Part shown: positions 57,608 through 64,000 of the stretch, in pieces
Layout of the letters: every line of letters begins with the position of its first letter
Position numbering within the stretch: position 1 is the stretch's first letter
Assembly: GCA_002353825.1 (NCBI GenBank)
Contig: DEKJ01000039.1
Coordinates: forward strand, 1 to 64,000
Length of the DNA stretch: 64,000 bases
Source: Prevotella sp. UBA2725
GTDB lineage: Bacteria > Bacteroidota > Bacteroidia > Bacteroidales > Bacteroidaceae
Direction: 5' to 3'
Position numbers and translations under genes: made by a program
Notes under the pieces: generated by a model
Told to the model about the DNA's origin: nothing
What the model saw: only the letters and a program-made list of their open reading frames with translations
Databases searched by the model: none

Positions 57608-59326
57608 ATGAAAAAAATAGCATTATTCACCATTGCCCTTGCCGGTGTCATGACCTTAGGAAGTTGTGCCGACGATTTCCTCGATCAGAAGAACACCTAC
57701 CAGATAGCACAAAACAACTTTTTCTCCTCTGACGATGCCGTCTCTCAAGAGATCTACCCACTCTACAGCTATGTGTGGTACATGTTCAACGATAAGTTCA
57801 ACTATGGCATGGGCGACGGACGGGCAAACAATATCACCGCCCAGTACTCCAACTATATCTACCCGTACACCAATTTCACAGAGACGGGTACATCACCTGG
57901 TCTGACCGATGCCTGGCGTTCATTCTACGTTGTCGCCTCACAGGCTACGAATGCCATCAACAACATCAGCCAGTACTCCACCTCTGAGGTCAGTGCTCAG
58001 GCCAAGACCCAGGGTATCGCCGAAGCCCGGTTCATGCGCGGCTTGGCTTATTGGTATCTGGCTTCCCTTTGGGGCAACGTCATCATCTATACCAACACCA
58101 CCGACCTGGTAAACAACTACGTGCTGCCTCCTAACCGTCAGACGGACGCCATGGAGTTTGCCATTCGCGACATGGAGTATGCCGCCGTCAATCTCCCCGC
58201 CACATCGCCGGGTACAGGCCGCGTTAACAAATATGCTGCTTATGGTATGCTCTCCCGCTTCTATCTCTCCATGGCCGGTCTGACCACTGAAGGCCGTTAC
58301 GATGGAACGAACATTGCCACAGATATGAACCGGGGCACACGAAACCAATATTATCTCGATGCTGCCAAGAAAGCAGCCCAGAAATGTATAGAGGAAGGCC
58401 CTTATCAGTTGACCCCGACCTATGCTGAGCTCTTCACTGCATCAACATTCAACAACAACAGCGAGAGCATCTTCCAGCTGCAATGGCAGGCCGGTGCCTC
58501 CAACGGACTGGCCCAGTCGATGACCCGCTTCCTGGCTTGGAGCACGCAGGTCAACCAAGGCAACTCTTGGGGTGGCTCTACCTATTGCTCCTACGACCTC
58601 TGGGAGGAGTTCAAGGAATATAAAGATGCCAACCTTGGTGAGACCGTCGATGACAACATCCGCCGTCACAACTGCATCGCCTCTTATGGTGAGAGCTATC
58701 CTGAGCTCAGCACCGATCCCGAGAAGCCATACGTCTACGGTGAGACAGAGAGTGCGGGAAGCCAGGGTGCCAACATCAAGAAATATGTCATCGGAACCAA
58801 TGCCGTCAACGGTATCTCTGTCAACAACAACTCAGGCGTCAACACCTATATGATGCGTCTGGCTGAGGTCTACCTCAACTATTGCGAGGCAACCTTAGGA
58901 AACAACGCGTCAACGACAGACGCTAAGGCACTGGCCTATTTCAACGCCTTGCGCACACGAGCCGGCGTGAAGACCAAGTCGAGCCTGACCTTCGAGGATA
59001 TCCGCCACGAGTTTCGTGTAGAACTGGCTTTCGAAGGACTCTATTGGTATTTCCTCGTACGCCGTGGCTACTACCAGCAGCAAGAGGTCGTCAACTATAT
59101 CAACAACCAGCATCGTAACGCAAGCTATTACTCAAGTTCTACACACGAATACAAGCTCAGTGACGACTATGTGGCACCAGGCTCCGGCGTCTCAGTGGCT
59201 ACAAAGTCCAACCTGTTGCTTCCGTTGCCCGACACCGATCTTACCAAAAATCCGGAGCTCGGAAACGATCCTGTAAGCTATGACTTCGGTGAGCGTGAGG
59301 TGACCGATGATCAGCTCTTCAACTGA
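57608..59326 (+). CDS. SusD-like lipoprotein of the xylan locus
   Basis: A 572-aa surface lipoprotein with Cys in TLGSCADDFLDQK. SusD marks: QGIAEARFMRGLAYWYLASLWGNVIIY and the block EDIRHEFRVELAFEGLYWYFLVRRG. The C-terminus (DTDLTKNPELGNDPVSYDF) is longer than the usual NPGY ending. 31 nt after susC, so cotranscribed. Between its end and the next gene lie short direct repeats (GACGCTTCGCTAA twice near 59328-59353) and an AAAGAATA-rich stretch. Confidence 0.9.
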   Translation: MKKIALFTIALAGVMTLGSCADDFLDQKNTYQIAQNNFFSSDDAVSQEIYPLYSYVWYMFNDKFNYGMGDGRANNITAQYSNYIYPYTNFTETGTSPGLTDAWRSFYVVASQATNAINNISQYSTSEVSAQAKTQGIAEARFMRGLAYWYLASLWGNVIIYTNTTDLVNNYVLPPNRQTDAMEFAIRDMEYAAVNLPATSPGTGRVNKYAAYGMLSRFYLSMAGLTTEGRYDGTNIATDMNRGTRNQYYLDAAKKAAQKCIEEGPYQLTPTYAELFTASTFNNNSESIFQLQWQAGASNGLAQSMTRFLAWSTQVNQGNSWGGSTYCSYDLWEEFKEYKDANLGETVDDNIRRHNCIASYGESYPELSTDPEKPYVYGETESAGSQGANIKKYVIGTNAVNGISVNNNSGVNTYMMRLAEVYLNYCEATLGNNASTTDAKALAYFNALRTRAGVKTKSSLTFEDIRHEFRVELAFEGLYWYFLVRRGYYQQQEVVNYINNQHRNASYYSSSTHEYKLSDDYVAPGSGVSVATKSNLLLPLPDTDLTKNPELGNDPVSYDFGEREVTDDQLFN

Positions 59327-59408
59327 CGCTTCGCTAAGGACGCTTCGCTAAAGAATAAAGATTAAAGAATAAAGAATACATTAATAGTATTATATAATTC
59401 CGAAGAAT

Positions 59409-60830
59409 ATGAAAATCAAGAAATATATTTGGACGATGTGCCTGTCACTGCTCGTTGCAGGCGGCTTCACGGCCTGCTCTGATGATGACAGCAGTGGCTC
59501 GCAGTCCACACCTATGACTATCAGCCAGGTCTACCTGGAGAATGTCGATGACACGGTGAACAAGGACCGTCCTGTAGACTTCGCGCGCCTGGGACAGCTC
59601 ATCCGCATCGAAGGCTCAGGGTTCAATGGCCTGAAGAAGATCCTCATCAATGGATATGAGACTTATTTCAACAATGCCCTGATGACGGACAATAACGTAT
59701 GGGTGACGCTCAACACTAAGACCCCTATTGAGAATGCGGAAGACAGCGTGAGAAACACCATCACACTCGTCAAAGACAACACCCGGCTGGTGTACAAGTT
59801 CACCGTGCGAGCCTCTGCTCCAAGCATCTCAGGATGCAGCAACACCATGCCTAAGGCCGGCGAGACAGTGACTGTCTACGGCAGCAACCTGCAGGAGACA
59901 ACGAAGATCACGCTCCCCGACGGTACAGAGGTCACCAACGGCATTATCAGCGATGAGGATGGCAAATACTACACCTTTGTCATGCCCGATGGCGTCGACA
60001 CCAGCAAGTCGGGAAGTATCACCTCTGAGGGTGCCAACGGTACAGCCGTCACACCGACCTTCTTCGACGACTTCAACTGCTATGTTACCAACTTCGACGA
60101 CAAGGGTGGTCTGGGCTCATGGAGTGCAACTTACGGTACTGCCGACCTCGTCGACGACCCGCTGAACACCGGTCGTGGCAAGGTGGCGCTCATCGTGCCG
60201 CAGTCGCAGCTCGACAACGGAGGCATTGATGCCGGTTCGAATGCCAAGTACTGGGCCACAGCTGGCAACGACAACGCCGATGACGACTGGTCACGCATGT
60301 ACTCTTACCTGCCAAGCACAACCCTGGCAAGCAACCTCGCTGTACAGTTTGATGTCTACTGCCCGGAGCCCTGGGATGAGACGGGACAGATAGAAATCTC
60401 CCTGCAGAACAACCTGTCCAACTATGGATGGGGCTCTGCAGGAACAAAGTTCAGCTCAGAATACAAGAACACTGCCTGCGTCTGGATCCCCTGGCTCGAC
60501 GAAACGACGGGTAAACACACTCCTTTCATGACAACAGGCTGGCAGACCGTGACGATCCCCCTGTCTAAGTTCGGCAACTACAATCCGGAGACAGCGACAT
60601 CGGATGCCGACAAGGCCATTGCTTCTGCCTCAACCCTACAGAATGTCGTCGATGACCGCAACAGTGGCAGCTACAAGAACTTCCTGATCTTCCTGTCGAA
60701 CCAGGATATAAAGACGGACGAAGGAGTCACGCCTGTGCTCAACTACCCGGCTAAGAAGTTCAACCTGAAGATCTATATCGACAATATCCGTATAGTATCT
60801 ATTGCACCGATAGCCGTCAGCGACTTCTAG
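59409..60830 (+). CDS. surface glycan-binding lipoprotein of the xylan locus (XusE-like)
   Basis: A 473-aa lipoprotein with Cys in GGFTACSDDDSSG. It has two IPT/TIG-like Ig domains (about 45-140 and 145-220: GQLIRIEGSGFNGLKKILINGY; AGETVTVYGSNLQET), then a jelly-roll-like C-terminal half (FFDDFNCYVTNFDDKGGLGSW; AVQFDVYCPEPWDETGQIEI; LKIYIDNIRIV) that would bind xylan. The order and domain plan match the binding proteins of xylan loci in Prevotella and Bacteroides. No catalytic residues. Confidence 0.8.
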   Translation: MKIKKYIWTMCLSLLVAGGFTACSDDDSSGSQSTPMTISQVYLENVDDTVNKDRPVDFARLGQLIRIEGSGFNGLKKILINGYETYFNNALMTDNNVWVTLNTKTPIENAEDSVRNTITLVKDNTRLVYKFTVRASAPSISGCSNTMPKAGETVTVYGSNLQETTKITLPDGTEVTNGIISDEDGKYYTFVMPDGVDTSKSGSITSEGANGTAVTPTFFDDFNCYVTNFDDKGGLGSWSATYGTADLVDDPLNTGRGKVALIVPQSQLDNGGIDAGSNAKYWATAGNDNADDDWSRMYSYLPSTTLASNLAVQFDVYCPEPWDETGQIEISLQNNLSNYGWGSAGTKFSSEYKNTACVWIPWLDETTGKHTPFMTTGWQTVTIPLSKFGNYNPETATSDADKAIASASTLQNVVDDRNSGSYKNFLIFLSNQDIKTDEGVTPVLNYPAKKFNLKIYIDNIRIVSIAPIAVSDF

Positions 60831-60837
60831 GACACTC

Positions 60838-61140
60838 ACGGCCACACCACCTAACGGCCACACCACCTAACGGCCCCACCACCACCCCTCCCCCATCCAG
60901 GGGAGGGACAGATTACCACCGTAGGAACAGTCTTGATACCAACAAGATTATCTATTGATAAACAGAAACAAAAAATAAACAGTAACTTAAAACGAACAGT
61001 AAAACAATAATAATCAATAAAACAAAAACATACAATTAAGTAGTATAACAATAAGTTGTATAACAAACAATTAACATTAACCATCGGCTCTTGAGGCATT
61101 TCTCTCCTCCCCCTGGATGGGAGGAGGGCAGGGAGAGGGC
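60838..61140. repeat. tandem and inverted repeats around an A-rich spacer
   Basis: The gap of about 335 nt between the binding lipoprotein and GH10 begins with two exact 16-nt repeats (60838-60853, 60854-60869) and a partial third. G/C-rich arms at about 60881-60909 and 61105-61128, both containing CATCCAGG or its inverse, form an inverted repeat around about 195 nt of unusually A-rich, G-poor sequence. The outline is that of a small non-coding element inserted in the operon. No ORF or clear promoter is seen. Confidence 0.55.
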
Positions 61141-61165
61141 CTAATGATGCCTAATTATGATATCT

Positions 61166-63601
61166 ATGAAAACCAAATATTTCATTCCCATACTGGCTGG
61201 AGCACTGCTCCTCACCGGCTGCGATGACCAGATCATGAAGTGGGGCACGCCTGACGGCCATGGCGAAGTGACCTCTGCTGAGATCCCGCTCGCCGTCAAG
61301 GAAGTCATCGCCAACTATGGTAATATCAAAGACTACGCTACACAGTATACACCAAGCCAGCTCATCGGTATCGGTATGGGTGCCAGTCTCTATGTCGACA
61401 ACGCCAATGGTGAGGGCGACCTCGCCAATGCCAACTATCAGATGTTCACGCCGGGCAATGCCATGAAGATGGATGCAGTGGTGAAGAACAGCGGCTCACT
61501 GGACTTCACCACTGTCGACAAGCTCATTGACGCCTTGCCTGACGGTATGCGACTCTATGGTCACAACTTCTTCTGGCATACACAGCAGAACCAGACCTAT
61601 CTTAAGAGTCTCATCGCCCCGACGCTCGTCGTGATCAGCTCATCCGACATCGAGACCATCCTCCCCGGTGACGCCGGCAACTTCGACGGCGGTACCTCTG
61701 GCGGCTGGGCATCGTGGGGAAGCGGTAAGATAAGTGGCGGCGTCAAGGCAGGCGCCGGAACTGACGGCACACCGGCCATGGTCTTAGAGTCGAAAGATGG
61801 CAACTTCTGGGAGGCACAGTGTGCCTACACCTTCGACACGCCGCTGAAGAAAGGCGTGGAGTACACCATACGCTTCAAGGCTAAATGTTCCTCGGCAGCC
61901 GGACAGCTGCAGTTCCAGTACCAGAATGGCACAACCTATGGTTCACAGGGTGGCTACTACAATTTTGACGTAGGCACCGACTGGACGACCTGCGAGACCT
62001 CGTTCACCATCGACAAATACGACGACGTCAACCGTATCATCCTCAACTTCGGTAAGGTCGGAGGCACCTACACTATCGATGACATCGAGTTCGGTATCAA
62101 GCAGACTGATCCCATGGACAACGTCATGTCAGGTGACGCTTACGACTTCGAAGGCGGAACCACCGGCGGATGGGGATCCTGGGGAAGTGGCAAGGTCAGC
62201 GCTCAGGTTGAAGACGGTAAAGGATATAAAGACTCCAAGGGCCTCGCCCTGACATCCAAAGACGGCAACTTCTGGGAGGCACAGTGTGCCTATACCTTCG
62301 ACACGCCGTTGCAGGCTGGAAAGAAATACATCATCCAGTTCTATGCCAAGTCTTCCTCAGCAGCCGGACAACTGCAGTTTCAATATCAGAATGGCACGAC
62401 CTACGGCTCTCAGGGAGGTTACCACGAGTTCAGCGTTGGTACGACCTGGGCAAAGCAGGAGTATGAGTTCACACCTACACCTGACGATGTTAACCGTATC
62501 ATCTTCAACTTTGGTAAGATTGGCGCAACCTATTACATTGACAACATCAAGTTCGGTCTGGCCAAAGATCAAAGCACGACCACAAGCGCAAAGAAGTGGA
62601 TCTTCGCAAAGACCAGAGGGCATGGAGCCAAAGCCCGTCGCGCCGCTTCTACGAGCTACTATGAGATAAAGACTGCTGCACAGAAGCAAGAGGCGCTCCA
62701 AGGTGCTATGGAAGCATGGATCAAAGGCATGGCAGAACATCTTGCAGCGAAAGGTGTAGTGCCTTACGGATACGATGTCATCAATGAGCCTATCGCTGAC
62801 GGCAGCAATGGCGTACGCGGCTTTGACGGTGTCTTTGGCGGCTCCGTCACCGATGATGATGGCAATGTCACTTACGATGCTGCTCCTACAGAGAGTAAAG
62901 AGGAAGGCCTCACGCTTAACTGGGGATCCGGACATTGGTACTGGGGCTATTACGTGAAGGATTATCCGGTTCGAGCCTTCCAGCTCGCCCGCAAATATCT
63001 GCCTGCAGAGACCAAGCTCTTCGTCAATGATTACGGCCTCGAGACATCACCAGAGAAGCTCGCTGCCCTCGTAAAGTTTGTACAGGATATCGATGCTGCC
63101 AATGGTTCGACAATCGTCGATGGTATAGGCACGCAGATGCACATAACGCTCTCCGGCACGAGCGACGACGCAGACAACAACGCACAGAAGATCGCTGATC
63201 TCAAGACGAAAGTCGACGCGATGTTCAAGACCCTGGCGGCCACAGGCAAGCTCGTACGTGTCACCGAGCTGGACATCAGTCTCGGCACATCCTCTCCTTC
63301 GTCTGCACAATGGAAGGCACAGAGCGACTGTTATCAGATGATTGTCGACTCCTACAAGGCCAACGTACCGGAGGCTCAGCAGAGTGGCATCACCGTCTGG
63401 AGCCTTTCAGACAACGAAGCCGAACATGAATACTGGCTCAAAGGACAGGTGCCTAACCTCTTCGACAGCGACTACAAGCGTAAATGGGCTTATAAGGGAT
63501 TCTGCGACGGCCTCGCCGGTCAGGACATCGGACTGACATTCAGCGGCGATGATTATAAAGCTTACTATGAGAAGAACAACGTGTCTTCGTCATTCAAGTA
63601 A
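61166..63601 (+). CDS. GH10 endo-1,4-beta-xylanase with two internal carbohydrate-binding modules
   Basis: An 811-aa surface lipoprotein (Cys in LLLTGCDDQ), from the ATG at 61166; an ATG at 61157 is also in frame. It cuts xylan for import by the neighbouring SusC/D. The GH10 barrel starts at about residue 30 (GASLYVD; LYGHNFFWHTQQNQTY) and is interrupted by two CBM4/22-like modules (about 160-310 and 315-465), both with GGW, NFWEAQCAYTFDTPL and SAAGQLQFQYQNGTTYGSQG. The barrel resumes at about 490 with acid/base Glu541 in VINEPI and nucleophile Glu701 in VTELDIS. This split layout is that of Xyn10C of Prevotella bryantii. The two modules are nearly identical in places at the DNA level, so the duplication is fairly recent. 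Confidence 0.92.
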   Translation: MKTKYFIPILAGALLLTGCDDQIMKWGTPDGHGEVTSAEIPLAVKEVIANYGNIKDYATQYTPSQLIGIGMGASLYVDNANGEGDLANANYQMFTPGNAMKMDAVVKNSGSLDFTTVDKLIDALPDGMRLYGHNFFWHTQQNQTYLKSLIAPTLVVISSSDIETILPGDAGNFDGGTSGGWASWGSGKISGGVKAGAGTDGTPAMVLESKDGNFWEAQCAYTFDTPLKKGVEYTIRFKAKCSSAAGQLQFQYQNGTTYGSQGGYYNFDVGTDWTTCETSFTIDKYDDVNRIILNFGKVGGTYTIDDIEFGIKQTDPMDNVMSGDAYDFEGGTTGGWGSWGSGKVSAQVEDGKGYKDSKGLALTSKDGNFWEAQCAYTFDTPLQAGKKYIIQFYAKSSSAAGQLQFQYQNGTTYGSQGGYHEFSVGTTWAKQEYEFTPTPDDVNRIIFNFGKIGATYYIDNIKFGLAKDQSTTTSAKKWIFAKTRGHGAKARRAASTSYYEIKTAAQKQEALQGAMEAWIKGMAEHLAAKGVVPYGYDVINEPIADGSNGVRGFDGVFGGSVTDDDGNVTYDAAPTESKEEGLTLNWGSGHWYWGYYVKDYPVRAFQLARKYLPAETKLFVNDYGLETSPEKLAALVKFVQDIDAANGSTIVDGIGTQMHITLSGTSDDADNNAQKIADLKTKVDAMFKTLAATGKLVRVTELDISLGTSSPSSAQWKAQSDCYQMIVDSYKANVPEAQQSGITVWSLSDNEAEHEYWLKGQVPNLFDSDYKRKWAYKGFCDGLAGQDIGLTFSGDDYKAYYEKNNVSSSFK

Positions 63602-63627
63602 AACAACGACATCCTAAATAGCATGAT

Positions 63628-63660
63628 AAAGGGAATGGGCATCCGCTCATTCCCTTTTTA
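63628..63660 (+). terminator. terminator of the xylan locus
   Basis: AAAGGGAATG (63628-63637) pairs with CATTCCCTTT (63648-63657), 10 bp with a 10-nt loop, ending in T residues; 26 nt after the GH10 stop. Confidence 0.8.
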
Positions 63661-63706
63661 TGTACCAATACGGACTGACTAACCCATAAACTGAACAGAA
63701 ATATTA

Positions 63707-63736
63707 CTTGTACATCACTTTTTCTTGTTATCTTTG
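63707..63736 (+). promoter_or_regulatory. promoter of the sugar kinase gene
   Basis: CTTG (63707-63710), 18 nt, then TATCTTTG (63729-63736); the kinase ATG is 53 nt downstream. Confidence 0.55.
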
Positions 63737-63788
63737 CATCATCGGTTAAATACGCCGGTTAAGAAATACCGGTATAAAAACTCGGAAG

Positions 63789-64000
63789 ATGAAGATTTTG
63801 ACTTTTGGTGAGTTGATGCTGCGGCTGTCCAAGCACGGTGCCCAGCGCCTGTTTCAGAATGGGCCGTTCGATGCCAACTACGGTGGGTCAGAGGCTAATG
63901 TGGCTGTCAGCCTTGCCATGCTCGGCGACGATGTGGAATATGTGACGCGTGTGCCTGACAACGCCATCGGCGAGGCTGCCCTGATGCATCTGCGCGAACT
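63789..64000 (+). CDS. PfkB-family sugar kinase, N-terminal part (likely 2-keto-3-deoxygluconate kinase)
   Basis: The first 70 codons of a gene cut by the window end. MKILTFGELMLRLSK and the stretch FDANYGGSEANVAVSLAMLG with DNAIGEAALMHLREL are the N-terminal marks of PfkB (ribokinase-type) kinases; the style is that of KdgK, which phosphorylates 2-keto-3-deoxygluconate in uronate breakdown. This would fit with glucuronate released from xylan, but the gene has its own promoter and terminator-separated position. The ATP-binding end lies outside the window, so the exact substrate is uncertain. Confidence 0.75.
   Translation, partial: MKILTFGELMLRLSKHGAQRLFQNGPFDANYGGSEANVAVSLAMLGDDVEYVTRVPDNAIGEAALMHLRE

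Overview
The window looks like a chromosomal segment of a gut or rumen Bacteroidales, most likely Prevotella or a close relative. The evidence is four SusC/SusD pairs, two hybrid two-component regulators, lipoproteins with a Cys directly after the signal peptide, promoters of the Bacteroidetes type (TTTG, about 19-20 nt, TAnnTTTG), and a xylan locus whose gene order matches the xus/Xyn10C locus of Prevotella bryantii. I found no rRNA, tRNA or CRISPR array.

Layout. 1-1570: an IS1380-type insertion sequence beside a shortened PIN toxin and its antitoxin. 2224-3290: a fimbrillin-like lipoprotein and palindromic repeats. 3294-16980: locus 1, with a surface glycan-binding lipoprotein, SusC, SusD, two GH30 enzymes and a hybrid two-component sensor (HTCS). 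17028-25259: locus 2, with ECF sigma, FecR anti-sigma, an STN-type SusC, SusD and a GH27. 25438-27500: an AAA-ATPase/nuclease gene under a perfect palindrome, and a small secreted protein. 27818-36790: a type I restriction-modification island (hsdM, hsdS, fic, hsdR, M48-type peptidase). 36974-37177: remnant of a nuclease gene. 37193-47695: locus 3, with a DUF6377-type regulator divergent from a broken susC, then SusD, GH30, a binding protein and a GH5-like enzyme. 48241-63601: a sugar symporter, a second HTCS and locus 4 (xylan: SusC, SusD, binding protein, GH10 with two internal carbohydrate-binding modules). The last 212 bases start a PfkB sugar kinase.

How it works together. Each locus pairs outer-membrane import (SusC/D plus binding lipoproteins) with its own hydrolases and its own sensor. 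Three regulatory designs lie side by side: HTCS, ECF/FecR trans-envelope signalling and a DUF6377 membrane regulator. Locus 4 targets xylan with good confidence. Locus 3 resembles beta-1,6-glucan loci, because its GH30 looks like subfamily 3. Locus 1 encodes GH30 enzymes of the endo-beta-1,6-galactanase-like type, and locus 2 an alpha-galactosidase-family enzyme. The last three substrate assignments are inference.

Most interesting signals: an 11-nt tandem repeat inside fic, between hsdS and hsdR, that would change the frame if its copy number changed; a susC carrying two separate lesions; a codon-usage boundary inside the locus 2 susC; intergenic arrays with an exact 22-nt period at three places; a family of composite palindromes at three or more places; and a perfect 17-bp inverted repeat covering the promoter of the AAA-ATPase gene.
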